64,000 nucleotides of DNA from Microbacterium sp. 1.5R (GTDB lineage Bacteria > Actinomycetota > Actinomycetes > Actinomycetales > Microbacteriaceae). The stretch is taken from positions 868,001 to 932,000 of the forward strand of contig NZ_CP018151.1 of NCBI RefSeq assembly GCF_001889265.1, read 5' to 3'. Each line of letters opens with the position of its first letter. The first letter of the stretch is position 1. Both the position numbers and the translations under genes were made by a program. Below, in pieces: positions 9,743 to 19,240 of the stretch. The notes below the pieces were generated by a model, which was given only the letters and a program-made list of their open reading frames with translations, searched no databases and had not been told where the DNA came from.

Positions 9743-10709
9743 AGGTCATCTCCCTCTTGTCTCCGAGGATGCCCTGAGGTCGGAAGATCACGAGCAGCAT
9801 CAGGGCGATGCCGACGAAGATGAACACCAGGGTCGAGGCCTGGCTGTCGGACATGGGCAGGATTCCGGACCGCGCCATCGCCGGGAGCAGGTTCGCCATG
9901 AAAGCGAAGACGACCCAGAAGAGGATGGCCCCGAGTGTCGGGCCGAACACGGTGGCCGCGCCGCCCAGCAGCAGGATCGTCCACAGGAAGAACGTGAGCG
10001 AGGTCGTGTAGCTGCCCGGCACGACAGCCGAGGGGAGGACGAAGACGATTCCTCCGGCTGCGCCGATCACGCCACCGACGACGAGCGCCTGCATCTTGTA
10101 CGCGAAGACGTTCTTGCCGAGCGAGCGCACGGCATCCTCATCCTCGCGGATTCCCTTGAGGACGCGTCCCCACGGGCTGCGCATGAGCGACCACACCAGC
10201 AGGATCGCGACGAGCAGCACGATGAGTCCGAACACCCGGTTCCACAGGTCGTTCGCGCTGTAGGTCCACGGTCCGAAGCCGTAGGTGCCCGGCGGGAACG
10301 GATTGGCGTCGCGGAACCCGCCGTTGAACTGCGCGAGACCGTCGGCCGAGTTGGTGTACTCGTCGAAGATCTGGGTGGTGAAGAGCAGTCGTACGATCTC
10401 ACCCGCGGCGATCGTCGCGATGGCGAGGTAGTCGGCGCGGAGCCGCAGCGTCGGGATGCCGAGGAGGACTGCGAAGAACGCGCCTCCCAGGAGACCGATG
10501 AGCATGCCGACCCACCAGGGGAGCCCGAAGGTCAGCACGGAGATCGCGTATCCGTATCCGCCGACCGCCATGAAGGCGGCCATGCCGAAGTTGAGCAGGC
10601 CCGCATAGCCGAAGTGCACGGCCAGACCGGTCGCCGCCAGCGCGTAGGCGAGGGTGACGGGGCTGAACAGATAGACGGCTGTGTTCGAGAAGATGCTTCC
10701 GAAGTCCAT
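9732..10709 (-). CDS. livM: branched-chain amino-acid ABC permease LivM
   Basis: This 325-residue membrane protein has about nine hydrophobic segments and the family motifs GYAGLLNFGMAAFMAVGGY, TLRLRADYLAIATIAAGEI and the EAA-like loop VLKGIREDEDAVRSLGKNV, characteristic of LivM. It forms the translocation path with LivH. The ATG at 10709 lies five bases after the livH stop; much longer in-frame starts would run back through livH and are rejected. Its C-terminus (FRPQGILGDKR) overlaps the livG start. Confidence 0.95.
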   Translation of the reverse strand: MDFGSIFSNTAVYLFSPVTLAYALAATGLAVHFGYAGLLNFGMAAFMAVGGYGYAISVLTFGLPWWVGMLIGLLGGAFFAVLLGIPTLRLRADYLAIATIAAGEIVRLLFTTQIFDEYTNSADGLAQFNGGFRDANPFPPGTYGFGPWTYSANDLWNRVFGLIVLLVAILLVWSLMRSPWGRVLKGIREDEDAVRSLGKNVFAYKMQALVVGGVIGAAGGIVFVLPSAVVPGSYTTSLTFFLWTILLLGGAATVFGPTLGAILFWVVFAFMANLLPAMARSGILPMSDSQASTLVFIFVGIALMLLVIFRPQGILGDKREMTFVK

Positions 10710-10714
10710 GGCGA

Positions 10715-12064
10715 TCAGCCCAACCTTTCCCTGCGTCCCAGCAGGCCCTGAGGTCTGACGAGGAGGATCACGATGAGCACGACCAGGGCGCTCGCATACT
10801 TCAGATCCGAGGGGATCCAGAGGGTGGAGACCTCGACCGCGATGCCGACGATGAGGGAGCCGACGAGCGCACCGAACGCCGTGCCGAGCCCGCCGAGGGT
10901 GATGGCGGCGAAGATGAGCAACAGCATCTGCATGCCCATGTCCCACTTCACGCCGGGGCGGAAGTAGGCCCAGAGGATGCCGGAGATGGCGGCGAGCGTG
11001 CCGGACAGGATCCAGACGTAGCGCACGACCTTGTCGACGTCGATGCCGGATGCTGCGGCGAGCTGCGGGTTGTCGGAGATGGCGCGGGTCGCCTTGCCGA
11101 TGCGGGTGCGGGTGAGGAAGAACGCGACGCCCACGATCACGACGATGCTGACCACGATGCCGATCAGGTCGATGTAGGACAGCGAGATCGGACCGAACCG
11201 GAACGGCTCGGGGCTGGCCCCGGGGAGCTGGCGAGTGCCACCACCGATCATGTACTGGAACGCATAGCGCAGGGCGAGAGACAGACCGATGCTGACGATC
11301 ATCAGCTGCACGACACCGAGGCCTCGTCGTCGCAGCGGACGCCAGATGCCGGCATCCAGGGCCCAGCCGAAGAGACCGCCCCCGATCACGGCGGCGATGA
11401 TGCCGAGCCACAGCGGCAGATGCCAGAAGCTCGTCGTCACGAGGGCGACCAGGCCGCCCCAGGTGACCATCTCGGCGTGAGCGAAGTTCGACAGCCGCGT
11501 CGTGCCGTAGATGAGCGCCGCGCCCATGGAGGCGAGCGCCAGTAGCAGACCGAAGTTCAGGCCGCCCACGAGACGTGAGAGGAGCTGGTCGATGAAGGAC
11601 GTCGTCATCCTCTCGCCCTCACCGAGGAAGAGGTTGAGGATCTTCGTGCCGGTCAGGCCGAACTCGACCTCGAACGACGCCGTCGTGCCGGCGATGGGCT
11701 GAGTGCCCTCGGGCAGCTGCGCCGCATCGACGATCACGCCGTCGGGGAGGGTCTCCTCGTCGACCGTGAGCGTGTACGTGTCCTTCTCGGGCACGTACAG
11801 GCGCCACTTGCCCTCGGCGTCGGTCTCGGTCTCGCCTTCGAAGCCGCCGCCCTCGATCGTCATCACGACGCCTTCGACGGGGTCGTCATCGAAGGTGATG
11901 ACACCGGCGAAGTAGAAGTCTGTGATCTCCTGGCCGTCGTCCGTTTCTTCGGCGGAAGCCGCAGCAGGAGGCTGCAACCACAGGAAAGCGATGGCGAGGA
12001 GCGACGCGAGCAGGATGATGACCCACCGCATTCCGCTTCGATTCGCCGAGATCGTCGGACGCAC
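10715..12064 (-). CDS. livH: branched-chain amino-acid ABC permease LivH with N-terminal extracytoplasmic domain
   Basis: This is a 449-residue protein, while plain LivH is about 290-310. The permease part (about 158-449) has the family hallmarks YGTTRLSNFAHAEMVTWGG and RAISDNPQLAAASGID. In front of it are a signal-peptide-like segment (about 12-38, ending AAASAEE) and a beta-rich domain (about 46-136) with a GVVMTIEGGGF...TDAEGKWRLYVPEKDTY pattern, as in carboxypeptidase-regulatory/Ig-like folds. The GTG at 12064 follows CTGGAGG at ideal spacing, so I prefer it to the upstream ATG. First gene of the operon. Confidence 0.93.
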   Translation of the reverse strand: MRPTISANRSGMRWVIILLASLLAIAFLWLQPPAAASAEETDDGQEITDFYFAGVITFDDDPVEGVVMTIEGGGFEGETETDAEGKWRLYVPEKDTYTLTVDEETLPDGVIVDAAQLPEGTQPIAGTTASFEVEFGLTGTKILNLFLGEGERMTTSFIDQLLSRLVGGLNFGLLLALASMGAALIYGTTRLSNFAHAEMVTWGGLVALVTTSFWHLPLWLGIIAAVIGGGLFGWALDAGIWRPLRRRGLGVVQLMIVSIGLSLALRYAFQYMIGGGTRQLPGASPEPFRFGPISLSYIDLIGIVVSIVVIVGVAFFLTRTRIGKATRAISDNPQLAAASGIDVDKVVRYVWILSGTLAAISGILWAYFRPGVKWDMGMQMLLLIFAAITLGGLGTAFGALVGSLIVGIAVEVSTLWIPSDLKYASALVVLIVILLVRPQGLLGRRERLG

Positions 12065-12130
12065 AGAACCTCCAGCCCAGTACACAGGCCATGACGGAGT
12101 TGTTCATCGGCCCTGATGTACGACGGTATG

Positions 12131-12160
12131 AGCGTAATGTGTCGGCTCTGTTTCGACCAA
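12131..12160 (-). promoter_or_regulatory. possible promoter of the liv operon
   Basis: On the minus strand TTGGTC (12160-12155), an 18-base spacer and TACGCT (12136-12131), about 65 bases before the livH start. It is an acceptable sigma-70-like pair but not unique in this region. Confidence 0.35.
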
Positions 12161-12217
12161 GGCACGATCTGCTCACGGTGAGAACGATCCCATCACGAAG
12201 TTGCGAAATATCGATAG

Positions 12218-13834
<1,617 letters not shown>

Positions 13835-13845
13835 GACGAATCGAG

Positions 13846-13877
13846 AAGGGGCCGGATGCGATCGCATCCGGCCCCTT
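13846..13877. terminator. bidirectional terminator between guaB and the convergent membrane gene
   Basis: A long inverted repeat AAGGGGCCGGATGCG with its complement, two-base centre, followed by TTTCTC. Placed between convergent genes, it can serve both. Confidence 0.85.
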
Positions 13878-13895
13878 TCTCGTTCGGCTGCGAAC

Positions 13896-14309
13896 TCAGC
13901 TGCAGGTGTAGGTGACTCCGCCGACCTGCCACACGCCCGGACCGAGGTCGGCGCACATCGCGAACAGGTTCGCGAAGACGCTCACGAGCACGATGATGCC
14001 GATGATCCAGATCACGGTGATGACGGCGCCGACCGCGATTCCCGCGATGGCGAGGCCGCGCGGTGCCCCGGCCTTGCCGAGCCTGACGGCGGCGACGATG
14101 CTCAGGATCAGTCCGAGCGGAGCGATGACGAAGGCCAGGACGAGTCCCGCGACCGCCAGCCCCTGCCCGGCGGGGGAGGTGTACGGCGTGGGCTGTCCCG
14201 GGCCGGCCAGCGGGTAGGCGGCAGGATCCACGGCGGCATCCGCCGGTCGCGCTCCGTCCCACGCGGGAGGGCTGTACTGCGGGTCTTCGGGCCGCGTCGA
14301 GTCGGTCAT
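13896..14309 (-). CDS. DUF4190-type membrane protein
   Basis: The 137-residue product has a Pro/Ala-rich cytoplasmic N-terminus (about 1-48) and two membrane segments (about 49-75 and 85-115) separated by a short AVRLGKAGAPRGLAIAGIAVG loop, the DUF4190 pattern. The C-terminus is short and contains two cysteines (MCADLG and YTCS). No catalytic motif; function unknown. It faces away from the signalling-glycan operon that starts on the opposite strand at 14527, and shares the terminator with guaB. Confidence 0.85.
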   Translation of the reverse strand: MTDSTRPEDPQYSPPAWDGARPADAAVDPAAYPLAGPGQPTPYTSPAGQGLAVAGLVLAFVIAPLGLILSIVAAVRLGKAGAPRGLAIAGIAVGAVITVIWIIGIIVLVSVFANLFAMCADLGPGVWQVGGVTYTCS

Positions 14310-14526
14310 GGTCGCTCCGTTTCGAGAGGGGCGGCCGTCCGCAGACCGCTTTCATCCTCGAGAGTACTGAGGGAGCAGCCGTGGCCGCCATCGCGGCGGT
14401 CTGTTGATATGCCAGTATTTAGAGACACCCGCTCGACTTTCCCTCGAGCTCCCGGCGCGAAGGGCGCAGGGAGTGCTACGCCGGCCGCTGACCGGCAGGG
14501 GGACTTCCCCACTGAGAGCTGCAGAT

Positions 14527-15570
14527 ATGCCCCAGGATGCTCCCCGCGTCCTCGTCGTCGACGACGACCCAGACGTCGCCCTGCTCGTCAAGACCGTGCT
14601 CGAGAGGCGGGCCGGCTGCGAGGTCGTGGTCGCTCACGATGGCGAGTCCGCCGTCGCGCGGCTCGAGACCTTCACGCCGGACGTGGTCGTCACGGACATC
14701 GAGATGCCCGGACTCGACGGGCTGGAGCTGCTCGCGCAGCTGCGTCGGAACGACCCGCTCCTGCCGGTGGTCGTCATGACCGCGCACGTCTCGGTCGAGT
14801 ACGCCGTCTCGGCTCTGCGCGCGCAGGCCGACGAGTTCCTCACCAAGCCGCTCGACAACGTGAAGCTCGTCGAGGCGGTCACCCGGCTCGTGACGGAGGG
14901 CCGCACGCGCCGCGAGGCCAACCGCACCAAAGAGGTGGTGCTCGCCATCGGCGCGCACCCCGACGATGTCGAGATCGGCGTCGGAGGACTCCTCGCCGCG
15001 CACTCCCAGGCGGGCGACTCGATCACGATCCTCACCCTCTCGCGCGGTGCGCGTGGGGGAGACGCTGACAGCAGGCAGCACGAATCGCTCGCCTCGGCGG
15101 AGATGCTCGGTGCGCGACTGTTCGTCAAAGACCTCATCGACACCGAGATCTCCGGCGGCGGAGCCACGGTCCGGTTGATCGAGGAGGTCGTGCAGGAGGT
15201 CCAGCCGACGATCGTCTACACGCACTCGTCGAACGATCGGCACCAGGATCACCGAGCGGTGAGCGAGGCGACGATCGCCGCGACCCGGCGGGTCGGAACG
15301 GTCGCCTGCTACCAGAGCCCCTCGGCGACGATCGACTTCCGCCCGACGCGTTTCGTCCGCATCGACCAGTACATCGGTCAGAAGCTGCGGCTGCTCGAAT
15401 GCTTCGGCTCGCAGACGGCGACCCGGGACTACCTCGAACCCGAGTTCGTGACGGCCACCGCTCGCTACTGGTCGCGCTTCGGCGGAGGATCGGCGGTCGA
15501 GCCGCTCGAGGTCGTCCGTGAGACCGCCGAGTTCATCGGCGCCCACGAACTCACACGACGGGAGAGCTGA
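14527..15570 (+). CDS. response-regulator receiver domain fused to PIG-L/LmbE deacetylase
   Basis: A 347-residue fusion. Residues 6-125 form a receiver domain: acidic pocket D12-D14, phospho-acceptor D57 in VTDIEMPG, T85, and K107 in LTKPLD. From about 136 to the end is a PIG-L domain with AHPDDVE (143-149; H144, D146, D147) and HQDH (239-242), the zinc ligands of enzymes that remove acetyl from GlcNAc conjugates. I infer a deacetylase controlled by phosphorylation. The ATG at 14527 starts directly at the receiver domain; the longer in-frame start would add an unlikely basic tail. First gene of a seven-gene operon; it overlaps the next by one base. Confidence 0.9.
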   Translation: MPQDAPRVLVVDDDPDVALLVKTVLERRAGCEVVVAHDGESAVARLETFTPDVVVTDIEMPGLDGLELLAQLRRNDPLLPVVVMTAHVSVEYAVSALRAQADEFLTKPLDNVKLVEAVTRLVTEGRTRREANRTKEVVLAIGAHPDDVEIGVGGLLAAHSQAGDSITILTLSRGARGGDADSRQHESLASAEMLGARLFVKDLIDTEISGGGATVRLIEEVVQEVQPTIVYTHSSNDRHQDHRAVSEATIAATRRVGTVACYQSPSATIDFRPTRFVRIDQYIGQKLRLLECFGSQTATRDYLEPEFVTATARYWSRFGGGSAVEPLEVVRETAEFIGAHELTRRES

Positions 15571-16559
15571 TGAGCGCGCGCGTACTGGTGACGGGCGCCG
15601 GTGGCCCGGCGGGCGTCGCCGTCATCCGCTCGCTGCTTCGTCGTGAAGACCTCGAGGTCTTCGCCGCGGACATGGACGGCTGGGCGAGCGGCATCTACCT
15701 CGTGCCGCCGACGCACCGCCGTCTCGTGCCGCCGGGGCGCGATGACGACTTCGTCTCGGCGATAGCCCGCATGGTCGAGGACGACCGGCTCGATCTCGTG
15801 ATCTCCACCGTCGATGTCGAGCTGATCGCGCTCGCCGGCAGGCGCGAGGAGCTGGCTCCGGCTGTGCTCGCCGCGCCCTCGCAGGACACGCTCGCCGTCG
15901 CCCTCGACAAGCTGCTGCTCGCCGAGCGGTGCGAGTCGACCGGTCTCACGCCGCGTACTGTCCTCGCGGGCCCCGATGCGCTGGCGGTCGATTGGGAGTT
16001 CCCCGTCTTCGCCAAGCCTCGTCAGGGAGCCGGCAGCCGCGGCGTACGGCTCGTCCCCGACCGGGCGGCGCTCGAAGCGCTGCCGCAGGACGAAGGACTC
16101 ATCGTGCAGGACTTCCTCCCGGGCGAGGAGTACTCGGTCGATGTGATCGCAGATGCCTCCGGCTCGGTGGTCGCGGCGGTGCCGCGGACCCGAGCCAGGG
16201 TCGACTCCGGTGTGGCCATCGCGGGGCGCACGGTGCACGACGACGAACTCGAGAACGCGGCGGCATCCATCGCCCGGGCGATCGGACTCGTCGGCGTCGC
16301 CAACGTCCAGCTCCGGCGCGACCGCGACGGCCGAGCGGTGCTCCTCGAGGTGAATCCCCGATTCCCTGGCGCGCTTCCGCTCACGATCGCCGCGGGAGTA
16401 GACATCCCCTCGCTCGTCGCCGACCTGTTCCTGGGCCGCGGGATCCCGTCTACGGTCGCCTTCCGCGAGATCGCGTCGGTGCGCTTCCTCGAGGACGTGA
16501 TCGTCGAGGTCGACGAGATCCTCGTCTCCGCGCACGCGGGACATCAGGAGGAACTGTGA
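15570..16559 (+). CDS. ATP-grasp domain ligase (CarB-like)
   Basis: The 329-residue protein begins with a Rossmann-like preATP-grasp segment (LVTGAGGPAGVAVIRSL) and continues with ATP-grasp features: the lysine-bearing FPVFAKPRQGAGSRGVRLV, VQDFLPGEEYSVDV and, near residue 260, VLLEVNPRFPGALPL with the metal-binding Glu/Asn. ATP-grasp enzymes join a carboxylate to an amine or thiol through an acyl phosphate. The substrate is not readable; given the neighbours, attachment to an amino-sugar freed by the deacetylase is one possibility (inference). ATG at 15570 overlaps the upstream stop by one base, with GGGAGAG before it. Confidence 0.88.
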   Translation: MSARVLVTGAGGPAGVAVIRSLLRREDLEVFAADMDGWASGIYLVPPTHRRLVPPGRDDDFVSAIARMVEDDRLDLVISTVDVELIALAGRREELAPAVLAAPSQDTLAVALDKLLLAERCESTGLTPRTVLAGPDALAVDWEFPVFAKPRQGAGSRGVRLVPDRAALEALPQDEGLIVQDFLPGEEYSVDVIADASGSVVAAVPRTRARVDSGVAIAGRTVHDDELENAAASIARAIGLVGVANVQLRRDRDGRAVLLEVNPRFPGALPLTIAAGVDIPSLVADLFLGRGIPSTVAFREIASVRFLEDVIVEVDEILVSAHAGHQEEL

Positions 16560-17269
16560 GTCACGCGCTGCTGCGAGGCGACCACCACGTGCATTCGACG
16601 TTCTCGGATGACGCGGTCTCCACTCTCGCCGAGAACGTCGCCGCGGCATCCGCTGCCGGTCTCACGACCGTGCGCCTGGTCGACCACGTGCGGCAGTCGA
16701 CGCCCTGGGTGCCCGAGTACCTCGCGGCGGTGAGGGCGCTGCGCGTGCCCGAGGATCTGACGGTACTGACGGGAGTCGAGGCGAAGATCCTCGATGCCTC
16801 GGGAGAACTGGACATCCCCGAGCTGCCGAGCGGGATCGATCGCATCCTGATCGCTGACCACCAGTTCCCCGGAATCGACGGACCCCTCGGTCCGAGCGCC
16901 GTCCGCGAACGGCTCGACGCCGGCTGGGCCGCCGAGGACGCGCTCGATCAGCTCGTGTCGGCACTGATCGCGGCGATGCGACGTCACCCCGGCAATCAGC
17001 TCGCCCACTGCTTCTCGATCCTGCCCAAGATCGGTCTCTCCGAAGCGGAACTCGGTGCCGATCGCATCACCGCGTGGGCGACGACGGCGGCCGAGACCGA
17101 CACGCAGGTCGAGGTGAACGAGAAGTGGGGCTGCCCCGGCATCCCCCTGCTCGACGCGCTGCGCAGCGCCGGCGCCGAGATCGTCGCGTCCACGGACAGC
17201 CACATCGCGTCCGACGTCGGACGCTACGCGCGCGTGACAGAGATCCTCGACCGATGGAGGGCGAGCTGA
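16556..17269 (+). CDS. PHP-domain metal-dependent phosphoesterase
   Basis: A 237-residue PHP protein: HHVHST (residues 10-15), LVDHVR, GVEAKI, ADHQ, AHCFS and STDSH supply the expected histidine/aspartate metal ligands. PHP enzymes hydrolyse phosphoesters, including histidinol phosphate and, in capsule clusters, protein phosphotyrosine. Here it could act on a sugar phosphate or on regulation of the neighbouring glycosyltransferase; this is inference. The GTG at 16556 follows a perfect AGGAGG and overlaps the upstream stop by four bases (GTGA). Co-operonic with the flanking ATP-grasp and GT2 genes. Confidence 0.9.
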   Translation: MSHALLRGDHHVHSTFSDDAVSTLAENVAAASAAGLTTVRLVDHVRQSTPWVPEYLAAVRALRVPEDLTVLTGVEAKILDASGELDIPELPSGIDRILIADHQFPGIDGPLGPSAVRERLDAGWAAEDALDQLVSALIAAMRRHPGNQLAHCFSILPKIGLSEAELGADRITAWATTAAETDTQVEVNEKWGCPGIPLLDALRSAGAEIVASTDSHIASDVGRYARVTEILDRWRAS

Positions 17270-18756
17270 TGGCCGAACTGAACTGGGTCGAGACCGTCGT
17301 CGTCGTCATCCTCCTGCTCTGCGTGCTGGTCGGCACCCTGCCGGTGATCAACACCGGGCTGCAGTTCCTCGCCCTGCCCGTGCACGCGTTCCGCAACCAC
17401 TACGGCAAGGCGGCACCGCACCATCCCCGCGTCGCGGTGCTGATCCCGGCGTGGAACGAGGGCCTCGTGCTCGGCCAGGCGATCGAACGCCTGATGCAGC
17501 TCGAGTACCCGGCCGACCGCCTGCGCATCTTCGTCATCGACGATGCATCGACCGATGACACCCCCGAGGTGGTCGCCGCGAAGGCGGCGGCATTCCCCGG
17601 ACGGGTCGTGCATCTGCGTCGGGACAAGGGCGGCGAGGGCAAGGCGCACACGCTCAACCACGGACTCGACATCGTGCTCGCGGACGAGTGGACCGAAGCG
17701 GTGCTGATCATGGACGCCGATGTGATCTTCGCGCGGGATTCGCTGCGCAAGATGAGCCGGCATCTCGCCGATGAGAAGGTCGGCGCCGTCACCGCGTATA
17801 TCGCCGAGGGCAGTCGCGACCGCAACTATCTCACCCGGTTCATCGCGATCGAGTACGTCATCGGGCAGCTCTCGGCCCGGCGGACGCAGAACGTCGGGGG
17901 AGCGATCGCGTGCCTCGCCGGAGGTGCGCAGCTGCATTCGCGCGCGAATCTCGAGGCGATCGGCGGCCGGATCCCGACGGGAACGCTCGCCGAGGACACC
18001 ATGACGACCTTCGAAGGGCAGCTGGCCGGGCGCAGGATGGTGTTCGAGCCGCACGCGGTCGTGCTGGCCGAAGAGCCGCGCACGATCGACAGTCTGTGGA
18101 AGCAGCGCCTCCGGTGGGCCCGCGGCAATGTGCAGCTGACGTCGATCTACCGGCATCTGTGGTTCCGCCCGAGCCGAGTGCACAACCTCGGCAGCTTCGC
18201 CTTCGGGCTCGCGTGGTTCACCATCCTGCTGCTGCCGGCCTTCATGATCCTCGCAGCCACCGCGCTGCTCGTGCTGCTCGTCCTGCACAGCGACATCGCC
18301 GAGTTCGTGTTCCGATTCATGTGGATCGCCGCCGCGTGCATCTATCTGTTCTCGATGCTCTACGCCGTGCAGCTCGATGGGCGGATCGGCCGACAGTCGT
18401 GGCGTGAGGCGCTGATGTTCCCCGGGCTCGGCGCCCTCATCCTGATGGCGATCGCCCTGTTCCCCTGGCTGTTCGAATCGGGCCTGAACGACCTCGGGCT
18501 CGCGCTCACCGACGAGACGCGGTTGATGTGGGCTGTCGTCTTCTACCTCTGGGGACCGATCTCGATGCTCGGGATCTGGCTCGCCCGTGTCGTCGAGCCC
18601 CTGCCGGCAGGACGGTTCTTCGCCGGGCTGCTGCTCTACGTCTGCGGGTACGGCTCGCTGCTCTGCGCCATCACGGTGGACTCCTACATCAAAGAGTGGC
18701 GCCACGCCGACGCCGCATGGATCAAGACCGAGAAGATCGGACGGGTCGACTCATGA
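17269..18756 (+). CDS. processive family-2 glycosyltransferase (PgaC/BcsA/HasA-like)
   Basis: The 495-residue membrane protein has an N-terminal membrane helix (about 8-28), a GT2 domain (about 52-290) and several C-terminal helices. Catalytic motifs are complete: VLIPAWNEG, MDAD (148-151), AED (241-243) and the QRLRW motif (279-283) that marks processive synthases of cellulose, hyaluronan and poly-GlcNAc. It therefore probably polymerises and exports a beta-linked polysaccharide. With a PIG-L deacetylase in the same operon, a GlcNAc-containing polymer is an attractive guess. ATG at 17269 overlaps the PHP stop by one base, with GGAGGGCG upstream. Confidence 0.92.
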   Translation: MAELNWVETVVVVILLLCVLVGTLPVINTGLQFLALPVHAFRNHYGKAAPHHPRVAVLIPAWNEGLVLGQAIERLMQLEYPADRLRIFVIDDASTDDTPEVVAAKAAAFPGRVVHLRRDKGGEGKAHTLNHGLDIVLADEWTEAVLIMDADVIFARDSLRKMSRHLADEKVGAVTAYIAEGSRDRNYLTRFIAIEYVIGQLSARRTQNVGGAIACLAGGAQLHSRANLEAIGGRIPTGTLAEDTMTTFEGQLAGRRMVFEPHAVVLAEEPRTIDSLWKQRLRWARGNVQLTSIYRHLWFRPSRVHNLGSFAFGLAWFTILLLPAFMILAATALLVLLVLHSDIAEFVFRFMWIAAACIYLFSMLYAVQLDGRIGRQSWREALMFPGLGALILMAIALFPWLFESGLNDLGLALTDETRLMWAVVFYLWGPISMLGIWLARVVEPLPAGRFFAGLLLYVCGYGSLLCAITVDSYIKEWRHADAAWIKTEKIGRVDS

Positions 18757-18896
18757 CCGAAGCACCTTCGAGAAGCGCCGAGGAGGAGGAGATCGCCGCG
18801 GACGCCCGTCGGGAGAAGCTCCTGATCCCGCAGGCCCTCCTCGCCCTGGGCATCGTCGTCGTCATCGTGATCGTGCGAGAGCTGTTCCTGCGATGA
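18753..18896 (+). CDS. 47-residue single-pass membrane protein
   Basis: A very small protein with an acidic N-terminal helix (residues 1-22) and one membrane segment (about 24-44, LLIPQALLALGIVVVIVIV), ending RELFLR. It overlaps the upstream glycosyltransferase stop and the downstream receiver start by four bases each (ATGA), which is the main evidence that it is real. It may be an accessory subunit of the synthase, like small helper peptides in other exopolysaccharide systems; that is inference. Confidence 0.75.
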   Translation: MTEAPSRSAEEEEIAADARREKLLIPQALLALGIVVVIVIVRELFLR

Positions 18897-19240
18897 CCGC
18901 GCGGCCGCTGGCCCTCGTGGTCGAGGACAGCGCAGACCAGACGGCGCTCCTGAAGCGCTATCTCGACCGCGAGGGCTTCGACGTGTTCGCCGCGGTGGAC
19001 GCCGAATCGGCGATCGCCGCATTCTCGACGATCTCACCGGTCGTCGCCGTGCTCGACCTGCTGCTGCCCGGCATCAGCGGCTCGGAGCTGGCGAGACTCA
19101 TCAAGACCCGCTTCCCGGAGTGCTTCCTGATCGTGAGTTCCGTGCTCGACGTCGCCGACTACCCCGACGCCGACGCGGCACTGCCCAAGCCGATCATCGG
19201 GGCCGAACTGCGGGCACTCCTCAGAGAAGTGGCACGATGA
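18893..19240 (+). CDS. single-domain response regulator (receiver only)
   Basis: The 115-residue protein is one receiver domain without output: acidic residues E11-D12, phospho-acceptor D55 in AVLDLLLPG, SS at 82-83 and K99 in ALPKPI. Such proteins relay phosphate or allosterically control partners. It sits between the synthase genes and the histidine kinase, overlapping both neighbours by four bases, so the kinase at 19237 is its likely donor. The first gene of the operon carries a second receiver domain, giving the kinase two possible targets. Confidence 0.9.
   Translation: MTARPLALVVEDSADQTALLKRYLDREGFDVFAAVDAESAIAAFSTISPVVAVLDLLLPGISGSELARLIKTRFPECFLIVSSVLDVADYPDADAALPKPIIGAELRALLREVAR

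Noticed and set aside
14310..14526. Hairpins (for example GCCGG...CCGGC near 14480) as a riboswitch ahead of the receiver/PIG-L operon
   Set aside because: Stems are short and I recognise no riboswitch core; left as leader of unknown structure.
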